Shown: positions 35,760-47,432 of the stretch, one piece after another
Layout: every line of letters starts with the position of its first letter
How positions within the stretch are numbered: position 1 is the stretch's first letter
Source of the DNA: Rutpela maculata
Lineage: Eukaryota > Arthropoda > Insecta > Coleoptera > Cerambycidae
Direction: 5' to 3'
Assembly: GCA_936432065.2 (NCBI GenBank)
Contig: OW386285.2
Location: forward strand, 412,564,547-412,628,546
Length of the DNA stretch: 64,000 nucleotides
Position numbers and translations under genes: made by a program
Notes under the pieces: model-generated
What the model saw: only the letters and a program-made list of their open reading frames with translations
Databases searched by the model: none
What the model was told of the DNA's origin: nothing

Positions 35760-36455
35760 TATCTTTGTCTTGCCATTTTCTGCGTATTAGTTCGACATTC
35801 AGTTGAAGTATATTAACGCAAAAAAAAATTGGAAATTTTCATTATTTAAATAGGCTTAGAATATCAGGAAACGTCAATATTTTAAGTCTGAGCAAAATAA
35901 ATTTGTCTGTTGCGTCGGTCTGTCTGTTAGTCTTGTATCGTTTTGGTGCTCACGATTACTCTGGAACCGTTTAAGATATTCACTTAAAATATGACACAGG
36001 TATGTTTTTTAACGAGAGCTGGAATTAGATTATATTTTGATCTTATTCCGTTGCAGAGTTGAAGGGTAAATTGGGGTAAATGGGGGTAAATAGGTAAATC
36101 AAGCAAGTAAGAGTCCATGAAATTGGTATTTAGTAAATATAAGAAGAGCTAAGGCCTCGAAAAAAATGGCATTAGCCATCCTTATTACCACCCCCACCAT
36201 TATTAAAGGTGGTGAAAAAATAGTGTGATTTAGTGTGTGTTCAAGAGCCAAAGTCATCAAGAATTTTTTTCACTTCATTCACCCCCACCTCAATTACAGA
36301 TGTGGCATATAATTTTATGGGGTTTTGGGGTACATGATTTCAAATATTATACCATTAAAGTTCCGTAAACAATTATTTCCACATGGTGGAGTGCAAATTT
36401 AGTATTTTGTTGTAAGAGACTTGGATGTGGAAGTAGTGATTCCTTGGGTAGCGGT
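35760..36455 (+). repeat. Second repeat B half copy
   Basis: Follows the left arm of the 27.8-kb palindrome again, ending at GATGTGGAAGTAGTGATTCC and the AGCGGTTTTT spacer motif. It is more diverged than the first half copy (for example a changed CTGT tract at about 35910). Confidence 0.75.
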
Positions 36456-37485
36456 TTTTTCTTCTGCGAAAATTTTCGAAAACGCGGCTTTCCTCCTCCC
36501 GACGATTTCCACGCGTCGGACTGGACAATTGAAAATTTTTTATTTTGTCGGACAATTAGAAAATTGGATTCTACATATTTTTATTAAGCAATCTTGAAAA
36601 AATCAGCTAGTTATCAATAAGTACATTTTTTATTCAGCATGTTTAGGCTGAACAAGCCGAAATAATGATTTTAAAAAATGTTCTTATTGATAACCAGCTG
36701 ATTTTTTCAAGATTGCTTAATAAAAATATGTAGAATCCAATTTTCTAATTGTCCGACAAAATGTATTTTCCGATTGTCCAGTCCGACACGTGGAAATTGT
36801 CGGTTTCATTAAGGGAGGGGGAAAGCCTCGTTTACGCAAATTTTCGCAGAGGAAAAAAGTGGTAGATTAGGCGCAATTATGCCATACAAGGAGTTATAAG
36901 AGGATATGTATAAATTGCCTTTATGTACGCGGGCACTTAGACTATAAGTTATATTGAAAAATGTGCCACTTTTTAAGGATATTTTAACCATACCAGCATT
37001 TAATCCGTTATATCTCGAAAAATTTACATTCTATGTTAATAATATTTTACACATAGATATAACAGAACTTTTCTCGTATGGTGCTATTTTTTTATAATTT
37101 TTTGCTGTAAATTTTCCGAGTTATTGTCAAAAGCCTTACTTCATGCTTATTCCGTTGGTTAAAATCTCTTTGAAAAGTGGGACATTTTTCTATATAACTT
37201 AGTAGATCTTTAAAACTGTTTAACGTAAGTTATTAAAATTTCAGCGAGTAATTTATAATAGACACATAATTTTTTTAATTTTTTCAGCCTCTCCGTTTTT
37301 GAGATATTAGCGATTAAAGTGACGGTCTACTGCATCGGTAACCTTAATGCAGCGCGTACGGCGTTCAAACTTATTACACGTTTATGATCACCAAACTATT
37401 ATAAACAACGATTTTTTGTTATTCAAAATTTAATTCAGTCCTTGAACTACTGGAAAAATCCATGCGATCTCGAATGAAATAGTAT

Positions 37486-37585
37486 ATTGTGTATTTAGGT
37501 GTGAAAGTAATACATTCCCGGACGACGATACAAAGGCCAACAAGCATCGAAGTCCGGGAATGTGCTTTCACACCGAAGTACACAT
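37486..37585. repeat. Hairpin with CATTCCCGGAC arms
   Basis: GGTGTGAAAG and CATTCCCGGAC on the left pair with GTCCGGGAATG and CTTTCACACC on the right around a loop of about 30 nt. The CATTCCCG core recurs in the next hairpin. Confidence 0.7.
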
Positions 37586-37746
37586 ACTATGTTTTCTGAA
37601 ATCACAATCAATATTATTATAAATTAAGGAATTTGTATTAATGCATAACATTTCTTCATTACAATCTAACTGCTTACTAATAAATGCAATTTTAATGTGA
37701 GTTGGTTTGTCTGCGTGTATTTATTTACTGTCTAAAATATACATAA

Positions 37747-37807
37747 AAAACCGTACGGGAATGTTACTTTCCCGGCCTAGGCCGAAGTAACATTCCCGTA
37801 CGGTTTT
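37747..37807. repeat. Perfect 23-bp-arm hairpin
   Basis: AAAACCGTACGGGAATGTTA plus CTT pairs exactly with its complement after a 15-nt loop (CCGGCCTAGGCCG centre, itself palindromic). It shares the GGGAATG core with the 37.5-kb hairpin. Confidence 0.85.
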
Positions 37808-38978
37808 GTTGATCGTTACTTGGTAACGGATCTTTTCCGGTCTGTTTTTTGATAGTCTCTTAGCAACGGACTAAAATACTGGAATTGTGCATTTTTCGGT
37901 CTGAAATCGCGCCGAAAATGTAGACATTGCCGATTGATTTCAGAAAAATATTTCTAGATATTTTATCTTTGGTACAATTTTATGTATGGCAATCGATTCA
38001 TTATATTTCATAATATATGTGACCAAATTTTCAAGCCGCGGCAATAGTTAGAAACAAAGTTATGGGATGGGAAATGTAAAATATTGTATTTTTGAGACAT
38101 TTCATAAAAAAGGATTAGTGCGATTTTTCTCAGATTTCGCAAATGCGAATCGAATCGCGACCTCCATAATCGAATTCGGCAGGTCACTTTACATAAGAAT
38201 ATGACTCCAGTTTTTGTATGTTCCCGAGTCGCATAGACCATTTTTATTTTGCATATTTCAAGGGTTTCGCTCTCTGGCTAGTAGTAATTATATAAACCAA
38301 CCACTCTTTCCGCTCCACTTAATTCGAAAACTAATAATCATATCCTAGATCTTCTTATCGAAAAATCTAAAACGTATTTCAGTTTACATTTTGCCTAAGC
38401 TTTAATCCCGTCCATCCGATGATAAGATCTCCTTCAATATTAATTAGAGAATTAAAGAACGAAATGCCGTTGGTTTGATCATCAAAAATATTTGACAGTT
38501 GTTTCACTTCCAGCCAAGACAGCCTTTGTAATTAGTATTAATTAGTTCGGGATGGGTCCGTGAATATCAAAATTGCAAGGCGCTTGATAGTATCTCAGAT
38601 AATGCGACAAGATACTGCAACACAATATTTCCATTATAATATTCATAATTTATTAATTCAAACATAACAAACTATACTTAGTACCGTTTTAAAGGCCCAT
38701 TTTATTTGTATCAGAGATAATTAAAACTGATATGTCTTGTACAAATGGCTACTTTTTAAGCTAATTTTCAAGTAGACATTTCGAATGCGATTATGCGAAC
38801 ATAGCAGTGTTTAAAACGGAAGACTTTTTTGGTAATAAATATCAGAGGACATGTCTGCAGGGACGCCAGTGGTGGAGCGATAAAATAACTTTATCTACTC
38901 TTATTAGGTTATATACTAATTAATGAACTGCTTTTGATGAATTAATAGTATCCATATACAAACAGCCTGAGTTATAAT

Positions 38979-39001
38979 GCGTGAGTTATTATAACTCACG
39001 C
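38979..39001. repeat. 23-bp perfect palindrome
   Basis: GCGTGAGTTA, three bases, TAACTCACGC. This could be a protein-binding palindrome or a transposon scar. Confidence 0.6.
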
Positions 39002-41328
39002 TAGGTACAGAGCCAATCACCATCTTCATGCCTAGCCTGTCCAATTAACGTAACGCGCGACACACGAAGGTGGAGCCAGGGAGGTAATGACAGATTATTC
39101 GCGTTAATATCTATAAAGATTTTCTGAAATGTCACAAAATGCTACTTTTGATTCGTTCGTGCCGAGCCGAATTTTCGAATTTCGCCGTGCAATTTACGAT
39201 CTGGAAGACTTCCTCTTTATGTCGCGACATCGTACGGCCGTCCCAATGGTGTTTTTCGAAAAATATGAACGTGTCAAGATTGCATGTTTTTGCAATTTTT
39301 TCGTCACCTGTTTTTTGTTATTTTTCGCAGATATCTCCGAAACGGTGGGAGTTAGCTCGAAATAAAAAACGAGATCAAACGAGTATTTTCCATTACGAAT
39401 CTTTTGCTACTATCAGAATTTTGATATATTTTTTTTTTTTCGTTTCGGAGATAACTACTGAAATGTTGGCTATGTACGGAAAAAATCGCAAATTTTGAGC
39501 TTCTACAGTTGGCAATTTTTTAATCTTGACTCCTACGCCAAAAATAGAATTAAATTTTCTAAAACCATTTTTTTTATTTTTTGAATTCCGACAAAAATTA
39601 AGGAATTAGAGGGGGCGGGATTTGGGTAAAATTTCTCCATTTTGTCACCGTAATTAATTGGTAATTAACTGAAATCGATCTCAGATACGATGCTTACTTA
39701 ATATCATACTTTGACGCTCCGTTAATCTTGGCCCTTCGAAACAAAGTTTTCTGAGAAAAATTATTTTTTTAAGATTTACCTACACTCTATGGGAAAACGT
39801 TTATATTATAGTTTTTTTCGAAAAATTTGCAGATAGCTCATGTAAAGAGAATTGATTGAGCTTTCCGACGTTTTTTTAATTTTTTCTCTAACATAAAAAA
39901 CAAGACTTTTGACCGAATATGCGCTCCGGACTATTGCAGTTCACGGAGAAGTTTTGCATTTTCCGCCGCGTGATATTAATCTACAAAGCTGATTTTTTGT
40001 CTACAAGCAGCTTATGCACTATTTCGATTAAAAATCACATTCTACCTCCGCTTAAAGGTGGCTAAATCTTTGAAGACAACAGATATAAAAGAGTGAACAA
40101 AAATTAAATTTTATAAATAAACAAACTGAGTAATTTAAACAAAATTTTCTCAATTTAATATTTATTGTTATAATCGTAGATAAAGTATAGTATTCAACTT
40201 GCGGTAATGATAATAACTCACTTGATGAATTACAGCACTCGCCTACCAGAGGCGGATCTAGAATTTTTTATTGGGGGGGGGGGGGACTGATGAGGTAAAA
40301 AAATATACAGGAGCACGCCGGTCTACAATGAAGATGACAGGAAATCATTTTCTCATACTGTAATGTCAATAAAGAACACAAAAAATCTCAGCTTTAAACA
40401 TGTATAGCATTGACACTTTTTTAACATATAACTAAAATGCTGCTGCAGGCAAGACTTTGTTTTGTGGATAAGTTATACTAATATGATCGAAAAAAAGATA
40501 AAGCAAATTTAAACAAATATAGCAACTAAATATGTCGCTGGCTCCTTTACTAATAGATTCTAAAATAATTTGTATTTTACAGTGTTTCTAATTACTTATA
40601 TTTATTTAATATCTGTTTCACAATAAAAAGTATTTACACCGAAAACTAAGTAATTTCTTGATTTAAGTAGGAAAGAAGCACTTCTTAGGTCCCAAAATAA
40701 TATTTTCGTTAATTAAATTATAGTAAAATAGAAAATGTTTTTTCGTATTCACTTTGGATTAAAAAATAATTAGATTCTTAGATATAGATATTAGAATCTA
40801 AATACTCAAAAATGTTGTTGAGTATAATTAATTTTTTTTCTATGACTGTCGTGATATGTTTTCAATTCTACAACTTACAACTTAATATTTTAACTAATTA
40901 ATTAGGGAATGCAATTGATATAACTAAAGCGATTACTCCCCCTAGTTTATTAGGAATTGGATAAAAATAGGTAATTTTTATATTAGATTTCATTAGTACA
41001 TTTAAATTTTAAATATTTTTAAACTTAATATAAATTAACGCAATCATAAAAAGGATTTATTGTACTTTATTGAATTGTGTCTTATTCAAATGGTAACAAT
41101 TCACATTTATCATCTCGTTCAGTATAAATATGAAAATGAAATTAAAAAAGTATGAAAAAAGTGTAGAGAATGTAATTCTGACAACTCTATCTTTTCATTG
41201 TATCACTCTATCACTCATCTTAATTACTTACCAATTACTGAATCAGTCACCAACTTCAACTTTCCTTTTTTTTTTAAAGAAACTGGATATTTGTTGTTGC
41301 TTCCTTTTATTTTTATCCGACATAGTGA

Positions 41329-42300
41329 AGATTATTTACAATTAATTATTTTTTATTTATTTGCTTTTATCATGATTAGAGAATATTATTTAGGTATTAT
41401 GCAAATCACAACTTACACACTTTTCTATTTATTTTGAAAATACCTACTTTCTGTATATTGTTGCCCTAATCTAGGCACGCTAATATACTAGTTAGGTAAA
41501 TACTTTAAAACACTCATTATTGGAGAACCAATCAAAACAACTACTCTTCTAGCTAATACTGACGAAGCATTGAATTACATGATAGGATTCTTAGCATTTT
41601 AAAGAAAAAAATATATTGAAACTACTTAAATCATTTATTTACATTTAGTCTATACTCTACTGATGAGAACTAACGAGTTCGAAAAAACTTGTACAACTTT
41701 TCTAGAGTTGAAATAGAATGTAAGGTTCAATAATTGTTGTGAATGACTGAATTTCAATAAATAATTTAAGTATTTTCAATATATTTTTTTGCCTTAAAAT
41801 GCCAGGAATCCTATCATGTAATTCAATACTTCGTCAGTATTAGCTAGAAGAGTAGTTGTTTTGATTGGTTTTCCAATAATGAGTGTTTTAAAGCGTTTTC
41901 CTAAGAAGTATATTAGCGTGACCCGATTAAGGTACCAATATACAGAAAGTAGGTATTTTCATATTAAATTAAAAAGTGTGAATGACTAAATGTAAATAAA
42001 TGATTTAAGTATTTTCAATATATTTTTTTCTTTAAAATGCTAAGAATCCTATCATGTAATTCAATGCTTCGTCAGTATTAGCTAGAAGAGTAGTTGTTTT
42101 GATTGGTTCTCCAATAATGAGTGTTTTAAAGTATTTACCTAACCAGTATATTAGCGTGCCTAGATTAGGGCAACAATATACAGAAAGTAGGTATTTTCAA
42201 AATAAATAGAAAAGTGTGTAAGTTGTGATTTGCATAATACCTAAATAATATTCTCTAATCATGATAAAAGCAAATAAATAAAAAAATAATTAATTGTAAA
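41329..42300. repeat. Large palindrome of repeat family C
   Basis: 41329-41648 is the reverse complement of about 41979-42300. Between them lie the first hammerhead and a diverged direct C unit (about 41735-41978). Landmark blocks are ATTCTCTAATCATGATAAAA, TACAGAAAGTAGGTATTTTC and GCTAGAAGAGTAGTTGTTTT. Confidence 0.8.
41649..41717 (+). ncRNA. Type I hammerhead ribozyme motif, copy 1
   Basis: All core parts are in order. Stem I strand ACTCTA (41654-41659) is followed by CTGATGA (41660-41666). Stem II is GAAC with GTTC closing a TAACGA loop (41667-41680). GAAA (41681-41684) and stem III AAAA/TTTT follow, with a 10-nt loop containing the palindrome TTGTACAA. Cleavage is expected after C41702 (the UC site), followed by TAGAGT (41703-41708), the exact complement of the first strand. 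Stem I is extended by TCTAT with ATAGA beyond a small asymmetric loop. A stem III this short is known to cleave better as a dimer, and the palindromic loop fits that. Self-cleavage is inferred, not shown. Confidence 0.85.
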
Positions 42301-42340
42301 AAATAAATCAAGAATAGGCTTGTAAATAATGAATGAATGT

Positions 42341-42955
42341 TTCTATACTCTACTGATGAGAACTAACGAGTTCGAAAAAACTTGTACAACTTTTCTAGAG
42401 TTGAAATAGAATGTAAGGTTCAATAATTGTTGTGAATGACTGAATTTCAATAAATAATTTAAGTATTTTCAATATATTTTTTTGCCTTAAAATGCCAGGA
42501 ATCCTATCACGTAATTCAATACTTCGTCAGTATTAGCTAGAAGAGTAGTTGTTTTGATTGGTTGTCCAATAATGAGTGTTTTAAAGCGTTTTCCTAAGAA
42601 GTATATTAGCGTGACCCGATTAAGGTACCAATATACAGAAAGTAGGTATTTTCATATTAAATTAAAAAGTGTGAATGACTAAATGTAAATAAATGATTTA
42701 AGTATTTTCAATATATTTTTTTCTTTAAAATGCTAAGAATCCTATCATGTAATTCAATGCTTCGTCAGTATTAGCTAGAAGAGTAGTTTTTTTGATTGGT
42801 TCTCCAATAATGAGTGTTTTAAAGCATTTACCTAACTAGTATATTAGCGTGCCTAGATTAGGGCAACAATATACAGAAAGTAGGTATTTTCAAAATAAAT
42901 AGAAAAGTGTGTAAGTTGTGATTTGCATAATACCTAAATAATATTCTCTAATAGT
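42341..42955 (+). repeat. Direct duplication of 41649-42260
   Basis: About 610 bp, nearly identical to 41649-42260, containing the second hammerhead and two further C units. The copies differ by scattered substitutions only. The first copy continues with about 80 bp not present in the second. Confidence 0.85.
42342..42410 (+). ncRNA. Type I hammerhead ribozyme motif, copy 2
   Basis: Identical over the whole motif to copy 1, with CTGATGA at 42353-42359 and the expected cleavage after C42395. The distance between the two cleavage sites is 693 nt on the same strand, so one transcript through both would release a 693-nt RNA with the ends needed for circularisation. Confidence 0.85.
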
Positions 42956-43492
42956 GAAGATTACAAATATTAAAAATACGGTATTAAAAGCACAGAACGA
43001 CAGAGCACTTGAAAATTAACACCATACATTTACACCATACTGTTTACAATGAAAACATGAACACATTTGTATATTTTTCTGATTAATATTCCTACTAATC
43101 AAAGTTGTACTGCTGTACCACATTAACTATATAATTATACTACATCTGGCCGAACTATTCTTCTTTCCTCGAAATTACTACCTACCTTTTTGTTGAGAAA
43201 AACTTAAAAATACCCTTACAAATATTGAAAATACAGGGAACTTCTGTATATCTACTAAATCCTAATAACCATAAAAAGGAATATTTCGAAGCTCGGAATG
43301 CAATGAAATGAAATATGTAAATTTGGTAATAAACCGAATAATAAACTAATTTGCATTAAACGCTCGCAAAACAACGCTTAGGCGGCGATTTTATTTAATT
43401 TTTTCATCTTTTATATTTATTTTAAGTTCATAATTTTCGTTGGGGGGGGGCTAAAGCCCCTTAGTCCCCCTAAATCCGCTACTGTCGCCTAC

Positions 43493-44185
43493 GGCTCATG
43501 CTGTAAACTTTCATCTGCGTGAGTATTACCTACATTACCGCTCGTTGAATAATATATTATTTACAACTTAAATATTTGGTTTTATATTCTATTAACACAT
43601 ACCAAAATTGAAAATAATATTTAAAGTACTTTCTGAGATATTAAAAAATAACGATTAAAAAAAAATTACGCCATTGCGGACATATGTTCATATGAACTTT
43701 TCTTCATAAAATGACCTAAGGAATCACACCTTATAATATTGGCACGTCATTAAGGAACACCCTGCATTTGCCTCCTTAAAAGGAAAATACTGGTATTTCT
43801 TAGTACAACACTATTTCGTATAGCGTAACTTTATTGGAGACGAATATGTTCACTTCTGAACCATTTTCATACACAAAGGACCCCGGAACAAAACCCATGA
43901 AAATGTTGTTTCGGTGGAATCTGCTGAAATTTTGGTATTATGTAGTTCAAATCATGTTGATCAAAAGTTCTTATCACATCGAGCCAATCCTATGGACAGT
44001 TTTTGAGATACAGCTTGTCAAAGTTACGTAATTTGCGTCATTTTAGACATTCAGGAACTTTTTACTATTAAACTATTAACTTTGGCAAAAAATTGCAAGG
44101 GACGAAATATTTTTGTTCAAGTCCAATAAAGCTCAAGAATTTTTTTCAGTATTTTTTTATCAATTTTTGGGTTAAGTAAAATATA
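43493..44185. other. Non-coding DNA, dispersed-repeat-like
   Basis: 43890-44010 (TATGTAGTTCAAATCATGTT, GATCAAAAGTTC) resembles 54565-54665, on the far side of the transposon block. No gene. Confidence 0.45.
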
Positions 44186-45050
44186 CAGTGTGTCCCATTT
44201 TTCACACCTACGTAGCTCAGTTATTAGTCATCCAATTTCAACCAAATTTGGATCGGTATCAAAGACCATTACTATATCCTTTTTGAATGAGACAAAACTT
44301 ATTTCAGTCATTAGGGTGCATTTTTATTAAGAAAAAAGGGTCGATTTTTCGAGAAATCATATTAGGCATTTTTTTGTTGAAAAACTAATGCACAATATTA
44401 TTTTACGGACCACTTAAAATTGCCTATTTTAAACATTAAATAATCAATAAATTGATAACGAATCTATTTTCGAAAGAAAGTCATTCTTTATTATCTCTTT
44501 AAATTCATTTTTTCTACCACCCTATATCATCAATACCTTCAAATTCGGTAATCCTTATAGCCCAAACAATTTACAGATCTGATTACCCAAAATTTTTCAA
44601 TGAAAATTCGTGGCCTTCGAAATTTGGAAGTTTCGATAATATGAAATAGTGGAAAAAGTGAATTTAAAGAGAAAATGAAGAATGACTTTTTCTCGAAAAA
44701 AATTTCGTTGCCAATTTATTGATTATTTAATGTTTAAAATAAGTAATATTAAGTGGTTCGTAATTCGAAAACCAAAAATCAAAATGTTGTTAAATTCTGG
44801 ATATAGTGGTTCTACAGCATGCTGATCAATAATATTGCATTAGTTCTTCAACAAAAAAATGCCTAATATGATTTCTCGAAAAATCGAGCCTTTTCTTCTT
44901 AATAAAAATGCACGCCACTGACTGAAATAAGTTTTGTCTTACTCAAAAAAGAAATATTAAAGATCTTTGATAAAGATCTAAATTTGGTTGAAATTGGATG
45001 ACCAATAACTGAGCTACGTAGGTTTTACCGTGAAAAGTGGGACACATTGT
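44186..45050. mobile_element. Foldback element, about 860 bp
   Basis: Inverted arms of about 340-400 bp begin ATACAGTGTGTCCCA and ATACAATGTGTCCCA. They share TTTTTCGAGAAATCATATTA-type blocks (about 44343 and 44867). The spacer near 44530-44640 has no coding capacity. Its right end directly abuts the next transposon. Confidence 0.8.
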
Positions 45051-45208
45051 ATATGAGGCCCCTAGAAGTCAAGAGATATATAAGTGCATTTCTGTTCAAT
45101 TCTGTTCAATAATCAACTTGAAAGTTTAACAATTCTTGTAAATTGGGGGAAAGGTTTTTTTGTTGTTTTAAGTATTGTCTTCTTTCTATAATAGTCCAGA
45201 TAAATAAA

Positions 45209-45660
45209 ACTTCCTCTGCGGAATGAGGCTGAACAAGCTGAATTTTTGCAGAGACCTTCGTTTTGATGTTCTAATGAAGCACAAAAAAATCTCATATGCC
45301 TACCCTTGTGCGTCTTGAGATATCGAAGGCCAAAGGTCATGAAAATCGGTTTTTCGCGATAATCTCGCTTCCAGTGCATCTGACGTCGTAAGAATTCATA
45401 ACAAAACTTACGTAAAATAGTATTCTCTACAAAATTGTTCATATACATTTTTTTCGTACGGCCAACCGTTTTCGAGATATAGCATGATAAAGCGGGAGCG
45501 CGCATTCGTAATAGGTAATACTGTATTATACTGCAGAGCTATAAATATAAAAGCACTTTTCTTAATCTGCTAGACTGGAAAATTAAATTCCCATTATTAA
45601 AGCCGTTAAAAATTTGTTTATTTATAAAAAAATATATAATAAATAATTAATAACAAAAAA
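45209..45660 (+). repeat. Inner inverted repeat, left arm
   Basis: Reverse complement of 47433-47873. Shared blocks include TGCGGAATGAGGCTGAACAAG, ACCTTCGTTTTGATGTTC and AAGCGGGAGCGCGCATTCG. The open frame on the minus strand here has no counterpart protein and is a by-product of the repeat. Confidence 0.85.
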
Positions 45661-45687
45661 TACATTATTTTCCACACCACGCCTTAT

Positions 45688-46206
45688 TTTTACAATTAAT
45701 TATTTTTTATTTATTTGCTTTTATCATGATTAGAGAATATTATTTAGGTATTATGCAAATCACAACTTACACACTTTTTATTTATTATGAAATACCTACT
45801 TTCTGTATATTGTTGCCCTAATCTGGGCACGCTAATAAGTATATTAGCGTGGCCCAATTAAGGCACCAATATACAGAAAGTAGATAATTTCATATTAAAT
45901 AAAAAAGTGTGAATGATTAAATTTGAATAAATGATTTAAGTATTTTCAATATATATGTGTATATATGTATATATTTTCTTTAAAATGCTAAGAATCCTAT
46001 CATGTAATTCAATACTTCGTCAGTATTAGCTAGAAGAGTAGTTGTTTTGATTGATTCTCCAATAATGAGTGTTTTAAAGTATTTACCTGACTAGTATATT
46101 AGTGTGCCCAGATTAGGGCAACAATATACAGAAAGTAGGTATTTCATAATAAATAAAAAGTGTGTAAGTTGTGATTTGCATAATACCTAAATAATATTCT
46201 CTAACC
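45688..46206. repeat. Repeat family C copy without hammerhead
   Basis: Same blocks as 41.3-42.3 kb: an inverted part, then a direct unit (GCTAGAAGAGTAGTTGTTTT at about 46027) ending ATTCTCTAACC. The hammerhead segment is absent. It ends a few bases beyond the stop codon of the nuclease gene. Confidence 0.8.
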
Positions 46207-46211
46207 ATGCC

Positions 46212-47388
46212 TTATGTTTCCTTGCCTTCCTCCTCGTCTTCGTCGGGTTCCACTAGCACCTCGATCAACATATTATCTCCGTCAGACGCTTCCTCTAGAT
46301 CTGTTGGCTCTATGTCTGTTGGCAAAACCTCTTCAGGCTCAAGGTCACTGAAGTCTTCGATGTTTTGCAACTCTGTTGACGGGTTCAGGCATGCCTGTCC
46401 GTGACACTGACCACAAACTTTGGAGCATGGCAGCCCGACTTTTCTACACCCGCACTGCGCAATTACAGAATATTGTATTTAATAGTTCGTCTGGAGCAGG
46501 TGGCAGTAGTGTTTTTTTCGGCTGTAATATGTCGTTTTTTAAATCCCAACCCCATTCTTCGGGTTGTAGATTTTTCCCTAGCCAAATTTGTACTTGGTAG
46601 TAGACCCGATAAATATGCTGTCGAGCTGCTTCACTGGTAGGTGGAAGGGATGACAATTTAACAGGTCTATTAAGTCGTGTAGCCTTAATGAATTGGGTGT
46701 ATGTAAATTTGTCAAGGTTCACTTCATCTTTTGGAGCACCATACATAGCTAACAGAAAACGCTTTCCGTTCTGAAATACTGTATCTGGCGGGCAGTTTTC
46801 TGCTTGAAATATTTGAACCGAGTGAGTCAAATCGGGATGTTTCTCAAACATTGTCATAACCTTAAGTTTTCCTTTGTTGAATAGTGCCGATGTAGTGTCG
46901 CATCCAGTGAACAAAATATGTTCTTTGCAAAGACGATATTTGTCTTTCTTTTTCCGATACTTCCATGGCTGTTTCGATGATTAGAACATCTGCATCATCC
47001 TTGGCTTGTTTTGTAGCGATGTTGGCAGCTTGTAATTGTTCAATAAGCATTTCAATAATTTTATTTTGTTGAATCGGTTTGATAAGAACTTTTCTTGGGT
47101 GACTGGCACAATCATTGTTGCATCAAAGCGAACTTCATAAGATGTAGACAGTGCAGTGCTTCGTCTTAATTGCTCCATTGCTTTTATATTTGTAGAGTTG
47201 TCTGAGTATCCGACAAATATAACAATTATGTTAGAACCAAAATGCTTTTGCAAATATGTAACATATCTATCGAGAGTGTCGGAGAAAGTATCGTTTTTGT
47301 TCCATACGACACGATGTAGCAAAAATCCACCATCGATGACGTAGGTTACATTATCTTCATTGAGTTCAATATTGACAGGCTCCATCAT
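46212..47388 (-). pseudogene. FEN1/XPG-like transposon nuclease with Cys-rich, acidic tail
   Basis: From ATG at 47388: TYVIDGGFLLHRVVW resembles the N-terminal strand and first metal-binding Asp of FEN1/XPG. VIFVGYSD and EQLRRS follow, then EVRFDATMI and VTQEKFLSNRFNK. A frameshift near 47050 continues IIEMLIEQLQA and KDDADVLIIETAMEVSEKE. The sequence then joins directly to HILFTGCDTTSALFNKGK. In the relative at 51.9-53.9 kb more protein separates the D-x-D and GCD blocks, so about 90 residues appear deleted. YGAPKDEVN and PTSEAARQHIYRVYYQVQIW come next, then GWDLKNDILQP. After a frameshift at about 46450 comes a Cys cluster (CGCRKVGLPCSKVCGQCHG) and an acidic tail (EPDEDEEEGKET, stop at 46212). 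The C-terminal half is well preserved. Catalysis is unlikely with the deletion. Confidence 0.75.
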
Positions 47389-47432
47389 ATTATACAAAAC
47401 CACACACACCACAAAAGTGGTGTGAAAATAAT

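Larger units (their letters stand above)
34736..36942. mobile_element. MITE family D copy 2, split by repeat B and a minisatellite
   Basis: The left end GTCTAGGTGCCCGCGTACAT (34736) and the inverted right end (36942) are flanked by TA (34734-34735 and 36943-36944). The left 85 bp and the section from about 36456 onward align with the 15315-15873 copy. The interval 34825 to about 36455 is inserted repeat B material. A short GC-free spacer of the D palindrome is preserved near 36640. Confidence 0.85.
36945..40238. other. AT-rich non-coding DNA with several hairpins
   Basis: No gene. Hairpins are listed separately (37486-37585, 37747-37807, 38979-39001). 38270-38560 is low-repeat sequence with GATAAG and TAATTAG motifs. 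39120-40050 contains T-rich stretches with TATCTCCGAAAC-type motifs seen in insect dispersed repeats, but with no partner here. Open frames at about 39129-39498 have no domain. Confidence 0.4.
40247..43484. mobile_element. hAT-like non-autonomous element, 3.24 kb, exact 8-bp duplication
   Basis: The ends CAGAGGCGGATCTAG and (inverted) CAGTAGCGGATTTAG are flanked by an identical 8-bp TCGCCTAC (40239-40246 and 43485-43492). Runs of 13 G (40273-40285) and 9 or more G (about 43442-43450) lie near the ends. No transposase frame is present. The interior holds repeat family C in direct and inverted copies and two hammerhead motifs. An 8-bp duplication with short CAG-starting TIRs is the hAT hallmark. 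The transposase would have to come from another copy. Confidence 0.85.

Noticed and set aside
39129..39498. Two overlapping plus-strand frames of 78 and 119 codons
   Set aside because: They are T-rich, have no domain, and lie in sequence resembling dispersed repeats.
40281..40310. A third CTGATGAG sequence near the left end of the hAT-like element
   Set aside because: No GAAA, stem II or matching stem I strand follows, so it is not a hammerhead.
45113..45505. 130-codon minus-strand frame
   Set aside because: It lies wholly in the inner inverted repeat; the mirrored arm at 47.5-47.9 kb does not keep the frame.
46207..46640. Plus-strand Ser-rich frames over the nuclease gene
   Set aside because: They are antisense shadows of the acidic tail and Cys cluster of the minus-strand gene.
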